A stretch of DNA of 64,000 nucleotides from Amphritea sp. (GCF_016744155.1 NZ_JADGEW010000002.1:164720-228719), one strand, 5' to 3'; counted from the first letter of the stretch, positions 53,046 through 63,331 are shown. A program made the numbers and translations. Notes: generated from the sequence alone by a model not told the origin.

Positions 53046-53228
53046 GGGTAAACTCCTCACTTTGTTTAAAGCGATACATTTATATTTATTTTTAATATAA
53101 AAACGAATCACAAAGTAGGTATTCTAAAGTGATAAGACGGGCTACAGACTGATCTGAGTCAAGTATTGAGAATAACCCTTAACGATAAAGACGAAAGTCT
53201 GTTGAGGGCAGTAGTTCGTAGCTTAAAA

Positions 53229-53307
53229 AGCCGTTGTTCTTGGTTCGAACGTATAAGAGCCGTTGTTCGTGGTTCGAACCTTAACAGCCGTGACTTGTAG
53301 CTCGACC
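53229..53307. repeat. Three imperfect 22-base repeats with 28-29 base spacing
   Basis: AGCCGTTGTTCTTGGTTCGAAC (in part at 53229-53250), AGCCGTTGTTCGTGGTTCGAAC (53258-53279) and the diverged AGCCGTGACTTGTAGCTCGA (53286 on). The first two differ at one base. They contain GGTTCGAAC, the T-loop-like word, but no tRNA can be folded around it. Confidence 0.75.
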
Positions 53308-53431
53308 GTCACAAAGAGCATGACTTGCTCGTTGCTCGATAAAAGCCTTCTTTATTGAATGTAGAAATACCAGATAGATCAAAGCTTTGTAAGGAATTTG
53401 TTGAGTTGGTTGGGCAGGGGCTGATAATCAT

Positions 53432-53529
53432 GAGCAACGAGCAACGAGCAACGAGCAACGAGCAACGAGCAACGAGCAACGAGCAACGAGCAACGAGCAA
53501 CGAGCAACGAGCAACGAGCAACGAGCAAC
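53432..53529. repeat. Tandem heptamer array, 14 perfect copies of GAGCAAC
   Basis: GAGCAAC is repeated 14 times without interruption (98 bases), beginning just after ATAATCAT and ending three bases before the stop codon of the riboflavin synthase gene read on the minus strand. The sequence after the array (GAGTCAG) is a diverged partial copy, and the coding side carries CAGCAACGAGAAAGC, a natural seed for slippage expansion. A reverse copy TTGCTCGTTGCTCG lies at 53325-53338. Confidence 0.95.
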
Positions 53530-53532
53530 GAG

Positions 53533-54144
53533 TCAGCTTTCTCGTTGCTGCATATAACGCTCAACCGTATCTACGACAGCCTGTGTTTGACTATCAACTT
53601 CCAGATTGATCATGTCGCCTGGAGAAGATGCACCGAACGTGGTTACCGTTAAGGTTTCCGGTATCAGATAAACATTAAACAGAGTGTCTTTTACTTCGCC
53701 GATGGTCAGGCTACAACCGTTCAGAGCGACAAAGCCTTTAGGCAGAATATATTTCATCAGCTCTGGCTCAGCTTCAAACCAGATGATACGGTTGTCCTGA
53801 GGTTGCTCAATTTTACTGATCGCTGCCTGGCCGTGAATATGTCCGGAAAGAAGGTGTCCGCCTATCTCATCGCCAATCCGGGCCGCACGTTCAAAATTTA
53901 CCTTGTCGCCGGATTTTAATACACCCAAATTTGTCACTTTCAGGGTTTCCATAATCAGATCGAACTTTACCCGGTTGTCGGTAAAGGCTGTGATTGTCAG
54001 GCAGGTACCATTAACCGCGATACTGGCGCCGGTTTGGAGGTTGTCGCAATGCTTTTTTGGAAGCTCTAGCGTTAACTGCATGAACTGATTTTTAATAACT
54101 GTCGTAACAACAGTTGCAGTGCCTTGAACAATACCGGTGAACAT
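53533..54144 (-). CDS. ribE: Riboflavin synthase alpha subunit
   Basis: 203 residues, two lumazine-binding repeats. FTGIVQGTATVVTTV starts the first and GHLLSGHIHGQAAISKIE the second; IAVNGTCLTIT and FVALNGCSLTIG are the paired family motifs. The enzyme dismutates two 6,7-dimethyl-8-ribityllumazine molecules into riboflavin. Length fits (about 200-215). The heptamer tandem array abuts its 3' end, so length changes there are close to but outside the coding sequence. Called ribE following common usage (ribC in E. coli). No other rib genes are adjacent. Confidence 0.93.
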   Translation of the reverse strand: MFTGIVQGTATVVTTVIKNQFMQLTLELPKKHCDNLQTGASIAVNGTCLTITAFTDNRVKFDLIMETLKVTNLGVLKSGDKVNFERAARIGDEIGGHLLSGHIHGQAAISKIEQPQDNRIIWFEAEPELMKYILPKGFVALNGCSLTIGEVKDTLFNVYLIPETLTVTTFGASSPGDMINLEVDSQTQAVVDTVERYMQQRES

Positions 54145-54222
54145 AATTATTCCTGTTAATACCTGACTGGGCTATGTTTATAGAGGCAGATTGCGTTGAT
54201 TGCAATGTTTAGGAAGGTGAAT

Positions 54223-55134
54223 ATGAAGGTTCTTATCAGTGGTGCAACAGGTTTTATAGGCCGTCACCTTGTATCAAGGCTTCAGGAACATAACCATGAA
54301 TTGGTTATCTGGGCACGTTCTGATAGTAAAGCGAGAAAATTGTTCGGCGACTCAGTTACGGTTATTACTGATCTTGAGCAGATAGACAGTGGCGATCAGA
54401 TTGATGGAATTATCAATCTTGCCGGTGAGGGAGTGGTTGATAAACGCTGGAATGTGGAACGTAAGGAAGAGATATTAAATAGTCGCATTGAGACCACAGA
54501 AGCACTGATGGATCTGATAAAACGGCTGGAGCGGAATCCAGATGTGCTAATCAGCGGTTCTGCTATCGGTTATTACGGTTGTCGCAGTGATGATGTTCAG
54601 CTGGATGAACGGGGTAAGGTCGTCGATGATTTTACTCATCAGCTATGCAAACTCTGGGAAACAACAGCGCTTAAGGCTCAGGCATTCGGCGTCAGGGTCT
54701 GTCTGATTCGAACTGGCATTGTATTGGGGGAGGGGGGAGCGTTATCAAAGATGCTGCCTGCTTTCCGTCTAGGTCTTGGAGGGCCGATTGCCCGTGGAAC
54801 GCAGTGGATGTCCTGGATTCATATTGATGATCAGGTCGAAGTTATTAGTACGATGCTGGCTCAGCAACAGTATGCCGGGGCCTATAATCTGACCGCTCCG
54901 GGGGCTGTGACTAACGATGAATTTACCCGGGAGCTGGCTTCCGCGCTAAGTCGTCCAGCTTGGTTTCGTGTACCGGCTGCGATGCTGGAATTACTGATGG
55001 GGGATGGCAGCGAACTGTTGATTAAAGGTCAGAGAGTCCACCCTGAGCGGTTGTTAAAATCAGGTTATAAGTTTGCCTTCCCAGATCTGCCATCCGCTCT
55101 GCATCAGGTGCTTGAACCAACGGAGCGGGATTAA
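54223..55134 (+). CDS. TIGR01777-family (YfcH-like) NAD-dependent epimerase
   Basis: 303 residues from ATG 54223, chosen over an earlier TTG because AGGAAGGTG precedes it. The Rossmann motif VLISGATGFIGRHLVSRL begins at residue 3; IINLAGEGVVDKRW and SGSAIGYYGCR follow; the C-terminal part is the SDR-39U1/DUF1731 helix region (WFRVPAAMLELLMGDGSELL). Members resemble extended short-chain dehydrogenases; the substrate is not established. Confidence 0.9.
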   Translation: MKVLISGATGFIGRHLVSRLQEHNHELVIWARSDSKARKLFGDSVTVITDLEQIDSGDQIDGIINLAGEGVVDKRWNVERKEEILNSRIETTEALMDLIKRLERNPDVLISGSAIGYYGCRSDDVQLDERGKVVDDFTHQLCKLWETTALKAQAFGVRVCLIRTGIVLGEGGALSKMLPAFRLGLGGPIARGTQWMSWIHIDDQVEVISTMLAQQQYAGAYNLTAPGAVTNDEFTRELASALSRPAWFRVPAAMLELLMGDGSELLIKGQRVHPERLLKSGYKFAFPDLPSALHQVLEPTERD

Positions 55135-55147
55135 GCTCGGGGCGTGA

Positions 55148-56857
55148 TTACTCCTGAACAACCTCTTGAAGTTGGTTTTCCCGGATATGCATCAATGCGG
55201 ACGCCAAAAGGTCACCAGACCAGTGACCTGCCTCAGAACCGTTGATATAACCTTCCATATCAATCAGCAGCAGCTCCAGAGTCTTACTGTTATTCAGGTC
55301 GCTCAGGTCGAGGCTGTCGTTGAACTGGTTGTGGGGCCAGAACAATCGGCCCCAGTCGAGCATCAATAGCCGTGCTTCCAGCGGCATATCCTTATTACAG
55401 GCATCCACCACTTTACTGAAGGCAAGTTGCTCTTCCTGAATCATTTGATTAAGTTTGTGGCTCTCGTTTACCGGACTGTTGTCTTTGGTGGTTTCAGGTT
55501 GAGATTGCTGAACTTTAGGCGCCAGCTGCTTACGTCGTTGGGATGAAAAACTATAGAGCCAGCCGAGGGATGTGATAATGGCTACCGATGCCAATAACCA
55601 TACTAGTAGGCGAATGCTGCCACTCTTTTCAATCGGTGCCGGTTTATCTGCCGGTAGTTCCATCACAGCCTGACCTGTCTCAGTTATGGTCGTCGTTTCT
55701 GTTGTTGCCAGAGCTGCGGGAGTAACGGCTACGATAGCTTTCGGGGAAGCTGGCTCAACCCGAAGCACTATCTGAGGCAGGCTGGCTTTTTCACTTTTAT
55801 CCGAAGTGATATTCCACCAGGGAATTGTGATCTCCGGGAGTGTTACTTCTCCGCGCTCAGCGGGTGTTATACGAATAGTTTCTGTGCGGCTGCTGACTAT
55901 CCCTTTGGGAGTGGTTTTTTGTTCCAGACTGACATCTTCAATCTCTATGCTGGCCAATTCATTGCGAAGTGAAATGAGCGAAGGTAGCTGCTCTGCCAAT
56001 AGACCCTCGGCACTGATTTTTAGTGTACGGGTCTGACTTTCACCTAAGGCAAGATTATTGGGTGCTGTTGTCAGGTCTTCGAGCGTCAGTCTGGTTGCTG
56101 GAAGCCAGTAGCCACGAATTTTTTGACTCACCAGGGGTAGAACATCAATCTGGATAGGGTCTGAGTTTAGCTCAGGGGTGCCTGGTCCGGCACTGAAATG
56201 AGCGGCTGGAATTGACAGTTGGCCTGCTTGCTCGGGAAAGAGCGCGTAGTTTTGTTCGACAACCTTGTAGGTCTGATCGTTAATCTCACGGGTGTATTGG
56301 AGTTTTTCGCCTAGCGGAACAATCACTACTCCACTGATCAGGGGCTCTGAGAGAGAGGCCATCGGCGGAAGGTCGTCGAGATGAAATAGTCGTTGGCTAT
56401 AGAGTAACTGGCTGTTCTGGTAGACCTCATAGCCGTCCACTGCACTTTCTAAGTAAGCATCCTTACTGATGATTGCAGCCGCTCCCGTATCTCCTGCAAC
56501 ACTGATTAGCAGTGGTTGGCTAAACTCATTATTAAACTGAAGGGGCGGGATTTGGAGCTCACCTGAGTGCCGAGGTCTTAGGAGGATTTTCCAGCGGGTT
56601 GTGTATTGATTTGCCCCGTTAGCGAAGCTGGAAACGGTCATCTGCTTACTGCCGAGAAAGTGAAAATCGCGGGTCAGGGGGGAAAAGTCCGGACGGCCTG
56701 AAGCCCTTTGGTCTACTTCAACGGTAAGGCGTAGCGCTTCACCTTCAGCCACCGAGTAACGGTCTGAAGAAACGCTAACCTGGGCTAAAACCGGCAGCGC
56801 GATGAGTGCAATAAAACCGGCGGTGATGGTACGGACTGAGTGAAACTGAAACGACAT
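55148..56857 (-). CDS. batD: BatD-like (aerotolerance) membrane protein
   Basis: 569 residues: signal peptide (about 1-25), three or four beta-sandwich repeats (VSVSSDRYSVAEGEALRLTV, then DFHFLGSKQMTVSS and PRHSGELQIPPLQFNN), a single membrane segment near 423-443 and a cytoplasmic tail (about 450-569). This is the BatD layout of the Bacteroides aerotolerance operon homologues. In many gammaproteobacteria batD is beside batA and batB and a moxR/DUF58 unit; here it stands alone, 7 kb from the MoxR operon. Convergent with the epimerase gene. Confidence 0.87.
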   Translation of the reverse strand: MSFQFHSVRTITAGFIALIALPVLAQVSVSSDRYSVAEGEALRLTVEVDQRASGRPDFSPLTRDFHFLGSKQMTVSSFANGANQYTTRWKILLRPRHSGELQIPPLQFNNEFSQPLLISVAGDTGAAAIISKDAYLESAVDGYEVYQNSQLLYSQRLFHLDDLPPMASLSEPLISGVVIVPLGEKLQYTREINDQTYKVVEQNYALFPEQAGQLSIPAAHFSAGPGTPELNSDPIQIDVLPLVSQKIRGYWLPATRLTLEDLTTAPNNLALGESQTRTLKISAEGLLAEQLPSLISLRNELASIEIEDVSLEQKTTPKGIVSSRTETIRITPAERGEVTLPEITIPWWNITSDKSEKASLPQIVLRVEPASPKAIVAVTPAALATTETTTITETGQAVMELPADKPAPIEKSGSIRLLVWLLASVAIITSLGWLYSFSSQRRKQLAPKVQQSQPETTKDNSPVNESHKLNQMIQEEQLAFSKVVDACNKDMPLEARLLMLDWGRLFWPHNQFNDSLDLSDLNNSKTLELLLIDMEGYINGSEAGHWSGDLLASALMHIRENQLQEVVQE

Positions 56858-57065
56858 AAGCGGGTTTTTCTCTGGTAAGCACTATCAACAACAGGCAACA
56901 GTTACATTTTCGCTCTGAATCAGGGCTTGGTGTTCATTGCTGCTACCCTAGCATAACTGAACAATATGGGTAAAAGATATATTTTAGGCCTTCATAAGCC
57001 GTTGTTTTTACTATACTCAAATAGATCTCTTTAACTTACTCGGTTGTCTTTATTCAGGGGTATAC

Positions 57066-60000
57066 ATGGCTCAGGGAATTCGAGAAACACGAACGGCAAT
57101 ATTAGCAACACTCTCCCGTCAGATTAAAACCCGTTTGCAGGGTAAACGAGCGGTTCAGGTGCAGGCTTTTGCAGACCATTTTTATGCCACCTTAGCCGAT
57201 GAAGATATTTTTAATTGGCGTAGTGACGACCTCTATGGTTCTACTCTCTCTGCCTGGGAGTTTCTCCAGGAATACTCTTCTGGGCAACCTAAAATTCGGG
57301 TATTCAATCCTGATGTTGAACAGCATGGCTGGCAGTCTGTCCACACTATTGTTCAGGTTCTGAGTGACGATTTACCTTTTACGATGGATTCTCTCCGGGT
57401 TGAGCTAAGTCGTCGACACCTGGGTATTCACGGAGTCCATAACTCTGTATTGAGTCTGAAACGGGATGAAAGCAATCTCTTTTCTGGCTTTCTTAGTAAT
57501 ACCAGTCGCTCGAAAAGTGTGCATCATGAAACCCTTATCACCCTGGAGATTGATCGCCATACCGGGGCTGAGTTACTCAATGATCTACAAATCGATCTGG
57601 ATGATGTTTTGTACCAGGTGGGGATTGTGGTTAGCGATTTTGAGTCAATGGAGAATAGCCTTGATGAATTGTTGAAGATGTATGATCAGATTCAACCTGA
57701 AAAGCGCCCTGTAGGCCTAGGGGAAACAAGGGAGTTTGTTAGTTGGCTTAAATTGCATTTTACTTTTCTTGGCTATGATGAGTATAAGCTCACTCGAAAG
57801 GGCGGTAAAAAGTTAGAAGTCGTTCTGGGCAGCCAGCAGGGGCTGCTGAAATACTGCGATGAATATTGTCGGGCGGAGCTGGTTGATGATTCGCTTCGCG
57901 AAAAAGCTCAGTTTTCATTGATTCCCGAGCTGCTCTCATTTACTAAATCACCTAGTAAATCCCGTGTTCACCGACCAGCCTATCCTGACTATATTACTCT
58001 GAAACGTTTCGATAATATGGGAAGGGTGACAGGAGAAAGTCGCTTTCTCGGACTATATACATCAGATGTCTATCTCGGTAATTCACGTGAGATTCCTGTC
58101 GTTAGAGAGAAAGTAACAGCCGTTTTATCCCGCTCTGAACGGCATAAGAACGGACATGACTGGAAGGAACTGCAGCAGATTCTCGAAGTTCATCCAAGAG
58201 ATGATCTGTTTCAGGCGAGCATTGATGAGCTTTATGAAACAACAATAAGCATTCTTCATATTCACGAGCGTCGTCAGATTCGCCTTTTCCTGCGGCGGGA
58301 TAAGTTTGGTCAGTATGTTTCCTGTTTGGTTTACGCTCCGCGTGATGTTTACAGCACCGAGTTTAGATTACGGGCTGAACAGATGCTTCTGGCTGAACTG
58401 AATTGTAATCGTGCTGAGTTTAATACCTATTTCTCTGAATCTATTTTAGCTCGGACTCACTTTATTTTACGCAGTGATCAGACGATTCCTGAGAATATTG
58501 ATGTGGATGCTCTGCAGCAAAAGATCCGTCAGGCTGCCAGAAGCTGGTCAGATGAGTTGTATGATTCGCTTATTGAAACTCTGGGAGAGGAGCGGGGAAT
58601 TGTTGCGTTTAATCAGTTCGGTCGGGGATTTCCTTCCAGTTATAAAGAGGATTCTCCTGCCCGGACTGCCGTAGTCGATATACAACATATGCAGAAGCTG
58701 AATAGTGATCGCCAGTTGTCACTTAGTTTTTACAGTGCGCTAGACAAAAAGACCAGTGGCTACAATTGTAAGTTGTTTAATCTTGGAGCCCCTTTACCTC
58801 TTTCTGATATTTTACCCATTTTGGAAAACCTTGGATTACGGGTTATTGATGAGCATCCCTATGCAATAAATAGCCATCAGGACACTGTCTGGATACATGA
58901 CTTCAGTTTGCAGAGCAGTATGGCTATCCGACATGCCCCACAAGATATGAAAAAGGTATTCCAGGATGCTTTTATGCAGATCTGGGCTGGTAATGCCGCA
59001 AATGATAAGTTTAACCGTTTAGTTCTTATGGGAGGGCTCACCTGGCGACAGGTAGATCTGTTACGGGCTTATGCCGCCTATATGAAACAGATACGTTTTC
59101 CCCTGATAGGTAGCGCGATCAGTAACACCCTGACAGCTCATAGTGAAATTGCTGAGCAGTTGATCGCACTGTTTGATGCTAAATTTAATCCTGAGAAGCA
59201 GAGTGAAACTGATTCCTTACTGCTTGAACAGCGGTTACTGACGAGTCTTGATCAGGTTGAAAACCTGAATGATGATAAAGTTATACGCCAGCTCATTGCG
59301 TTGATTAAAGCGACTCTGCGTACCAATTTTTATCAATTAGATAGTCAAGGGAAGGCGAAACCTTATCTTGGGTTAAAAATGAGCCCGGCTGAAATCCCCA
59401 ATATCCCTGAACCTTGTCCGATGTTCGAAGTATTTGTTTTCTCTTCTCGTTTTGAAGGGGTTCATCTTCGGGGAGGCAAGGTCGCTCGGGGTGGTTTGCG
59501 CTGGTCCGATCGTTACGAAGATTACCGTACAGAAGTGCTGGGGTTGGTAAAAGCGCAGCAGGTAAAAAATTCAGTCATTGTTCCAGTGGGAGCCAAAGGT
59601 GGCTTTGTTGCCAAACGCCTTCATCCACAGATGAGCCGGGAGGAATGGCAGTCAGAGGGCGTTGCGTGTTACCGCCAGTTTATCAGTGCGCTGCTGGATC
59701 TGACCGATAATCTGGTGGATGGAGAAGTCATTCCACCCGTCAATGTCGTACGTTTCGATGAGGATGATCCTTATCTGGTGGTTGCTGCAGATAAAGGGAC
59801 AGCTACATTTTCTGATATAGCTAATGAGATCGCCCGACAGTATAACTTCTGGCTAGATGATGCGTTTGCATCTGGAGGCAGCCAAGGTTACGACCATAAG
59901 AAAATGGGTATTACGGCAAAGGGGGCCTGGGTCTCAGTTGAACGCCATTTCAGGGAGTTAGGTGTCAATATTTCGCAGACTGATTTTAGCGTCATCGGTG

Positions 60001-61880
60001 TGGGGGATATGTCCGGTGATGTGTTTGGCAATGGGATGTTGCTTTCAAAGCACATTCGTTTGCTGGCTGCCTTTAACCATCTGCATATATTTGTTGACCC
60101 TGCTCCAGATGCAGCCCAAAGCTGGCAAGAGCGCGAGCGGCTGTTCAATCTGCCGAGATCAGGATGGAATGATTATGATAAGAAATTAATTGCTAAAGGC
60201 GGTGGTGTTTTTAATCGCACTGCTAAATCGATTCAGATTAGTCCTGAGATGAAACATGTCTTTGATATTACAGAGGATCGTCTGCCCCCTAATGAACTGA
60301 TATCTTGTCTGCTTAGCGCCCCGGTAGATCTATTGTGGAACGGTGGTATCGGTACTTATATCAAAGCCAGCGATGAAACCCATGAGATGGTTGGAGATAA
60401 GGCTAATGATAGTTTACGCATCGATGCCCGGACTCTTCACTGTCGCGTTATCGGAGAGGGTGGGAATCTTGGTGTTACTCAGCGGGCCAGGATGGAGTAT
60501 GCGCGCTTTTTTGGTCGGATGAATACTGATTTTATTGATAATGCAGGAGGTGTTGATTGTTCCGATCATGAGGTCAATATCAAGATTTTGCTTAACGATG
60601 TTGTTGTGAATGGAGATCTTACACAAAAACAGCGTAACCAATTACTCTTCGAGATGACCGGTGAAATCAGTCAGTTAGTACTGATTAATAATTATCGTCA
60701 GGTTCAGGCAATCAGCTTGGAGCAGATCCATGCGGTGAACGGGATGGGGGAAAATCGTCGCTACATTCAGGATCTTGAGCAACGAGGGCAGTTAAACCGT
60801 CGACTTGAATTTCTTCCTGAAGATGAGGCACTGACAGAGCGACAGGTTGAAGGGGTAGGTCTCACCCGTCCAGAGTTAGCGGTTCTGGTCTCATACAGTA
60901 AGGGGGAGCTGAAACAACAGTTATTGGATTCACAGACCCCCGATGATCCATATATGGGTAGAGAGTTGGCGACCGCTTTTCCCAAACGTTTAATCAAACC
61001 TTATCAGGAGTTTCTGCAACAGCACCCATTGAAACGGGAGATTATTTCGACCCAGTTAGCCAATAATATGGTTAATTACATGGGGTTTAAATTTGTCGAT
61101 CGTTTGCGCTCATCCACCCGTTCAGGAATTGATCGTATTGCGCGTGCGTATGTACTGGCCCGGGAGGTTTTTGATCTTCAGAATATTTGGTTACGGATAG
61201 AAGCGTTAGACTATTTGGTGGAAGCCAACATACAACTGGCGATGATGAATGAACTTCAGTATTTGGTGCGTAGGGCAACACGGTGGTTCGTGGTCAATCG
61301 CAGTGAAAATGAAACGATCTGTGAGAAAGAGGTCGAACTTTATCGTGTGACTATCAGTGAGATTGCCGGTCAGTTAGGGCGCTACCTTTGTGGCCAGCCA
61401 AAGCAGGACTGGCATGAAGCTTATGAGCGTTATGTGGATGCCGGTGTGCCTGAGGATCTGGCCGCTATGATTGCTGGAAACCGGTGTTTGTATACTGTTT
61501 TGAATATCATCGATGTGGCAGGTGCAAACGATCAGCCGGTTGATCGTGTAACCGAAACTATGTTCAAGGTTGGGGAAAGGTTACATCTACACTGGTTGAA
61601 TAGCCGGTTGAACGAACTGGAACGGGGCAATCAGTGGCAGTCACTGGCGCGCGAGTCCTTCCGTGATGATATTGATAACCAGCAACGAATTATCGTGTCT
61701 GCTGTACTCAGATATGCCGCCGGGGATGATGTTCTTGAGAGTTGGGCTGCTCAGCATGAACAACCGCTTGCGCGCTGGCTGCAGCTTATCAGTGAGCTTA
61801 AAGCTGCAGAGAAGCCGGATTATGCAATGTATACAGTAACTATTGCTGAATTGGTGGAATTGGGGCGAAGCTGCCAGTAG
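57066..61880 (+). CDS. gdhB: NAD-specific glutamate dehydrogenase, large (about 180 kDa) type
   Basis: 1604 residues, the length of the GDH-180 class. The catalytic core lies in about 780-1230: GGKVARGGLRWSDRYEDYRT, VIVPVGAKGGFVAKR and the Rossmann part VIGVGDMSGDVFGNGML; the N-terminal 700 residues hold ACT-like regulatory regions typical of the class. It oxidatively deaminates glutamate to 2-oxoglutarate with NAD, a catabolic role common in marine and soil proteobacteria. A weak AGGGG precedes the ATG. Confidence 0.95.
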   Translation: MAQGIRETRTAILATLSRQIKTRLQGKRAVQVQAFADHFYATLADEDIFNWRSDDLYGSTLSAWEFLQEYSSGQPKIRVFNPDVEQHGWQSVHTIVQVLSDDLPFTMDSLRVELSRRHLGIHGVHNSVLSLKRDESNLFSGFLSNTSRSKSVHHETLITLEIDRHTGAELLNDLQIDLDDVLYQVGIVVSDFESMENSLDELLKMYDQIQPEKRPVGLGETREFVSWLKLHFTFLGYDEYKLTRKGGKKLEVVLGSQQGLLKYCDEYCRAELVDDSLREKAQFSLIPELLSFTKSPSKSRVHRPAYPDYITLKRFDNMGRVTGESRFLGLYTSDVYLGNSREIPVVREKVTAVLSRSERHKNGHDWKELQQILEVHPRDDLFQASIDELYETTISILHIHERRQIRLFLRRDKFGQYVSCLVYAPRDVYSTEFRLRAEQMLLAELNCNRAEFNTYFSESILARTHFILRSDQTIPENIDVDALQQKIRQAARSWSDELYDSLIETLGEERGIVAFNQFGRGFPSSYKEDSPARTAVVDIQHMQKLNSDRQLSLSFYSALDKKTSGYNCKLFNLGAPLPLSDILPILENLGLRVIDEHPYAINSHQDTVWIHDFSLQSSMAIRHAPQDMKKVFQDAFMQIWAGNAANDKFNRLVLMGGLTWRQVDLLRAYAAYMKQIRFPLIGSAISNTLTAHSEIAEQLIALFDAKFNPEKQSETDSLLLEQRLLTSLDQVENLNDDKVIRQLIALIKATLRTNFYQLDSQGKAKPYLGLKMSPAEIPNIPEPCPMFEVFVFSSRFEGVHLRGGKVARGGLRWSDRYEDYRTEVLGLVKAQQVKNSVIVPVGAKGGFVAKRLHPQMSREEWQSEGVACYRQFISALLDLTDNLVDGEVIPPVNVVRFDEDDPYLVVAADKGTATFSDIANEIARQYNFWLDDAFASGGSQGYDHKKMGITAKGAWVSVERHFRELGVNISQTDFSVIGVGDMSGDVFGNGMLLSKHIRLLAAFNHLHIFVDPAPDAAQSWQERERLFNLPRSGWNDYDKKLIAKGGGVFNRTAKSIQISPEMKHVFDITEDRLPPNELISCLLSAPVDLLWNGGIGTYIKASDETHEMVGDKANDSLRIDARTLHCRVIGEGGNLGVTQRARMEYARFFGRMNTDFIDNAGGVDCSDHEVNIKILLNDVVVNGDLTQKQRNQLLFEMTGEISQLVLINNYRQVQAISLEQIHAVNGMGENRRYIQDLEQRGQLNRRLEFLPEDEALTERQVEGVGLTRPELAVLVSYSKGELKQQLLDSQTPDDPYMGRELATAFPKRLIKPYQEFLQQHPLKREIISTQLANNMVNYMGFKFVDRLRSSTRSGIDRIARAYVLAREVFDLQNIWLRIEALDYLVEANIQLAMMNELQYLVRRATRWFVVNRSENETICEKEVELYRVTISEIAGQLGRYLCGQPKQDWHEAYERYVDAGVPEDLAAMIAGNRCLYTVLNIIDVAGANDQPVDRVTETMFKVGERLHLHWLNSRLNELERGNQWQSLARESFRDDIDNQQRIIVSAVLRYAAGDDVLESWAAQHEQPLARWLQLISELKAAEKPDYAMYTVTIAELVELGRSCQ

Positions 61881-61966
61881 AATACTGCCGACTGCTTTCT
61901 AAGTGCCGGGGGCTTTGGTTATACCCGGGCTTAGTGTCATCTTTCAATTCTAATCAGATCTAAAAT

Positions 61967-62185
61967 ATGCAGCACATTGTCGTTGATATAAGTTTGTCTT
62001 CAGATGAATATTTGGCCCATTATCGGCAACAGGTACGTGATGTTGTTGCGATAAGCCGGGATGGTAGGCGAGTTCGCTTTCCTTCATCGTTGTTGCAACC
62101 CTACCTCCTGCATAACGGGATTCAAGGTAGTTTTCGGATAAGTTTTACCGATTCTGGAAAATTCAATAGCATTGAGCGGCTCTGA
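61967..62185 (+). CDS. DUF2835-family small protein
   Basis: 72 residues: QHIVVDISLSSDEYLAHYR, VVAISRDGRRVRFPSSLLQPYL and FRISFTDSGKFNSIERL, which is the complete DUF2835 family pattern (small beta-rich protein of gammaproteobacteria, function unknown). Lies between gdhB and pyrD, both in the same orientation. No unusual features. Confidence 0.88.
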   Translation: MQHIVVDISLSSDEYLAHYRQQVRDVVAISRDGRRVRFPSSLLQPYLLHNGIQGSFRISFTDSGKFNSIERL

Positions 62186-62249
62186 TTTTTTTACAGGGCT
62201 TGCCGCTTTGCATATAATGCCCGCACATTAATTCGACTAACGGAATCCC

Positions 62250-63281
62250 ATGCTCTATCAAGCTGCCCGATCTTTGTTATTTAAGCTCGATCCAGAAACG
62301 GCCCACGACCTGTCTTTGAATAGCCTGAACCTGATGGCTAATCTGGGATTGAGTTCTCTTTGTTCAAGCAAAAAGCTCAGTTCGCCGGTTGAAGTGATGG
62401 GGATTCAGTTCCCTAATCCGGTTGGTCTGGCTGCGGGTCTGGATAAAAATGGCATAGCCATCGATGGCATGGGGGCATTAGGATTTGGTTTTGTTGAGGT
62501 GGGTACCGTTACACCGCGTCCTCAACCAGGCAACCCTAAACCAAGAATGTTTCGTATTCCCGAGCATCAGGCCATTATCAATCGGATGGGTTTTAATAAT
62601 CAGGGTGTAGATACACTGCTGGCGAATATCGAAAAAAGTCGCTTTCAGGGTGTTCTGGGTATAAATATTGGTAAGAACTTTGATACCCCGGTTGAAAATG
62701 CTACGGATGATTATCTGATCTGTATGCGCAAAGTGTACGATAAAGCTTCCTATATTACGGTTAACGTATCATCGCCTAACACACCGGGACTTCGCTCCTT
62801 GCAGTTCGGGGACTCCCTGAATGAATTGTTGGCGGCACTTAAGACAGAGCAGGCAAAGCTGGCTCAGCTTCACGGTAAGTATGTTCCTGTGGCGGTCAAA
62901 ATTGCACCGGATATGAGTGAAGATGAGTTTGGTCTGGTCGCTTCCGCGCTTAAATCATATGAGATGGATGGTGTTATCGCGACGAATACCACGCTGTCAC
63001 GTGAAGGTGTAGAAGACTCTCCTGTTGCCGCTGAAGCGGGTGGTTTGAGCGGCGTGCCGGTACGAAATGCTTCGACTAAGGCTATACGGGTGTTGGCCCG
63101 TGAGTTGGATGGTGCGCTACCTATTATCGGTGTGGGTGGTATTACCAATGGCTTTGATGCTGCTGAAAAGATAGAAGCTGGCGCTTCCTTGGTGCAGGTA
63201 TATTCTGGATTTATCTACCGAGGCCCCGAGCTGATCACCGAATCGGTTAAAGCGATTGCGGAGCTTAATGCCAAGGCTTAG
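62250..63281 (+). CDS. pyrD: Dihydroorotate dehydrogenase, class 2 (quinone-linked)
   Basis: 343 residues with the N-terminal membrane-association helices ([19 protein letters not shown]) that define class 2, [13 protein letters not shown] (FMN site), NRMGFNNQG, and the catalytic Ser in [11 protein letters not shown]. The GVGGI near the C-terminus binds FMN phosphate. It converts dihydroorotate to orotate in pyrimidine synthesis, passing electrons to ubiquinone at the inner membrane. Length matches E. coli PyrD (336). Confidence 0.96.
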   Translation: MLYQAARSLLFKLDPETAHDLSLNSLNLMANLGLSSLCSSKKLSSPVEVMGIQFPNPVGLAAGLDKNGIAIDGMGALGFGFVEVGTVTPRPQPGNPKPRMFRIPEHQAIINRMGFNNQGVDTLLANIEKSRFQGVLGINIGKNFDTPVENATDDYLICMRKVYDKASYITVNVSSPNTPGLRSLQFGDSLNELLAALKTEQAKLAQLHGKYVPVAVKIAPDMSEDEFGLVASALKSYEMDGVIATNTTLSREGVEDSPVAAEAGGLSGVPVRNASTKAIRVLARELDGALPIIGVGGITNGFDAAEKIEAGASLVQVYSGFIYRGPELITESVKAIAELNAKA

Positions 63282-63305
63282 TTTAGTGGAGCTTTTACCA
63301 ATGTA

Positions 63306-63331
63306 AGAAAGGCTCCCTGGGGAGCCTTTCT
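63306..63331. terminator. Bidirectional-looking terminator between pyrD and rmf
   Basis: AGAAAGGCTCC-CTGG-GGAGCCTTTCT hairpin with flanking T- and A-rich bases, 25 bases after the pyrD stop. The 11-base perfect stem suits termination from both convergent genes. Confidence 0.88.

Larger units (their letters stand above)
53046..53532. other. 487-base intergenic region of short repeats between iorA and riboflavin synthase
   Basis: No gene. It contains three imperfect about 29-base repeats (53229-53307), a short inverted copy of the heptamer (53324-53338) and the 14-copy heptamer array (53432-53529). The rest holds no evident open frame. The iorA promoter must be at the left side, near 53046-53110. 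Confidence 0.75.

Noticed and set aside
53229..53279. GGTTCGAAC words resembling tRNA T-loops
   Set aside because: No acceptor stem, anticodon arm or D arm can be placed around either copy; they belong to a short imperfect repeat.
53432..53529. Possible CRISPR-like array
   Set aside because: Direct tandem 7-base units without spacers, and no cas genes in the window.
53309..53609. Open frames of repeated short peptides across the heptamer array, on both strands
   Set aside because: They arise only because a heptamer repeat without stops stays open in several frames; there is no ribosome site or non-repeat domain.
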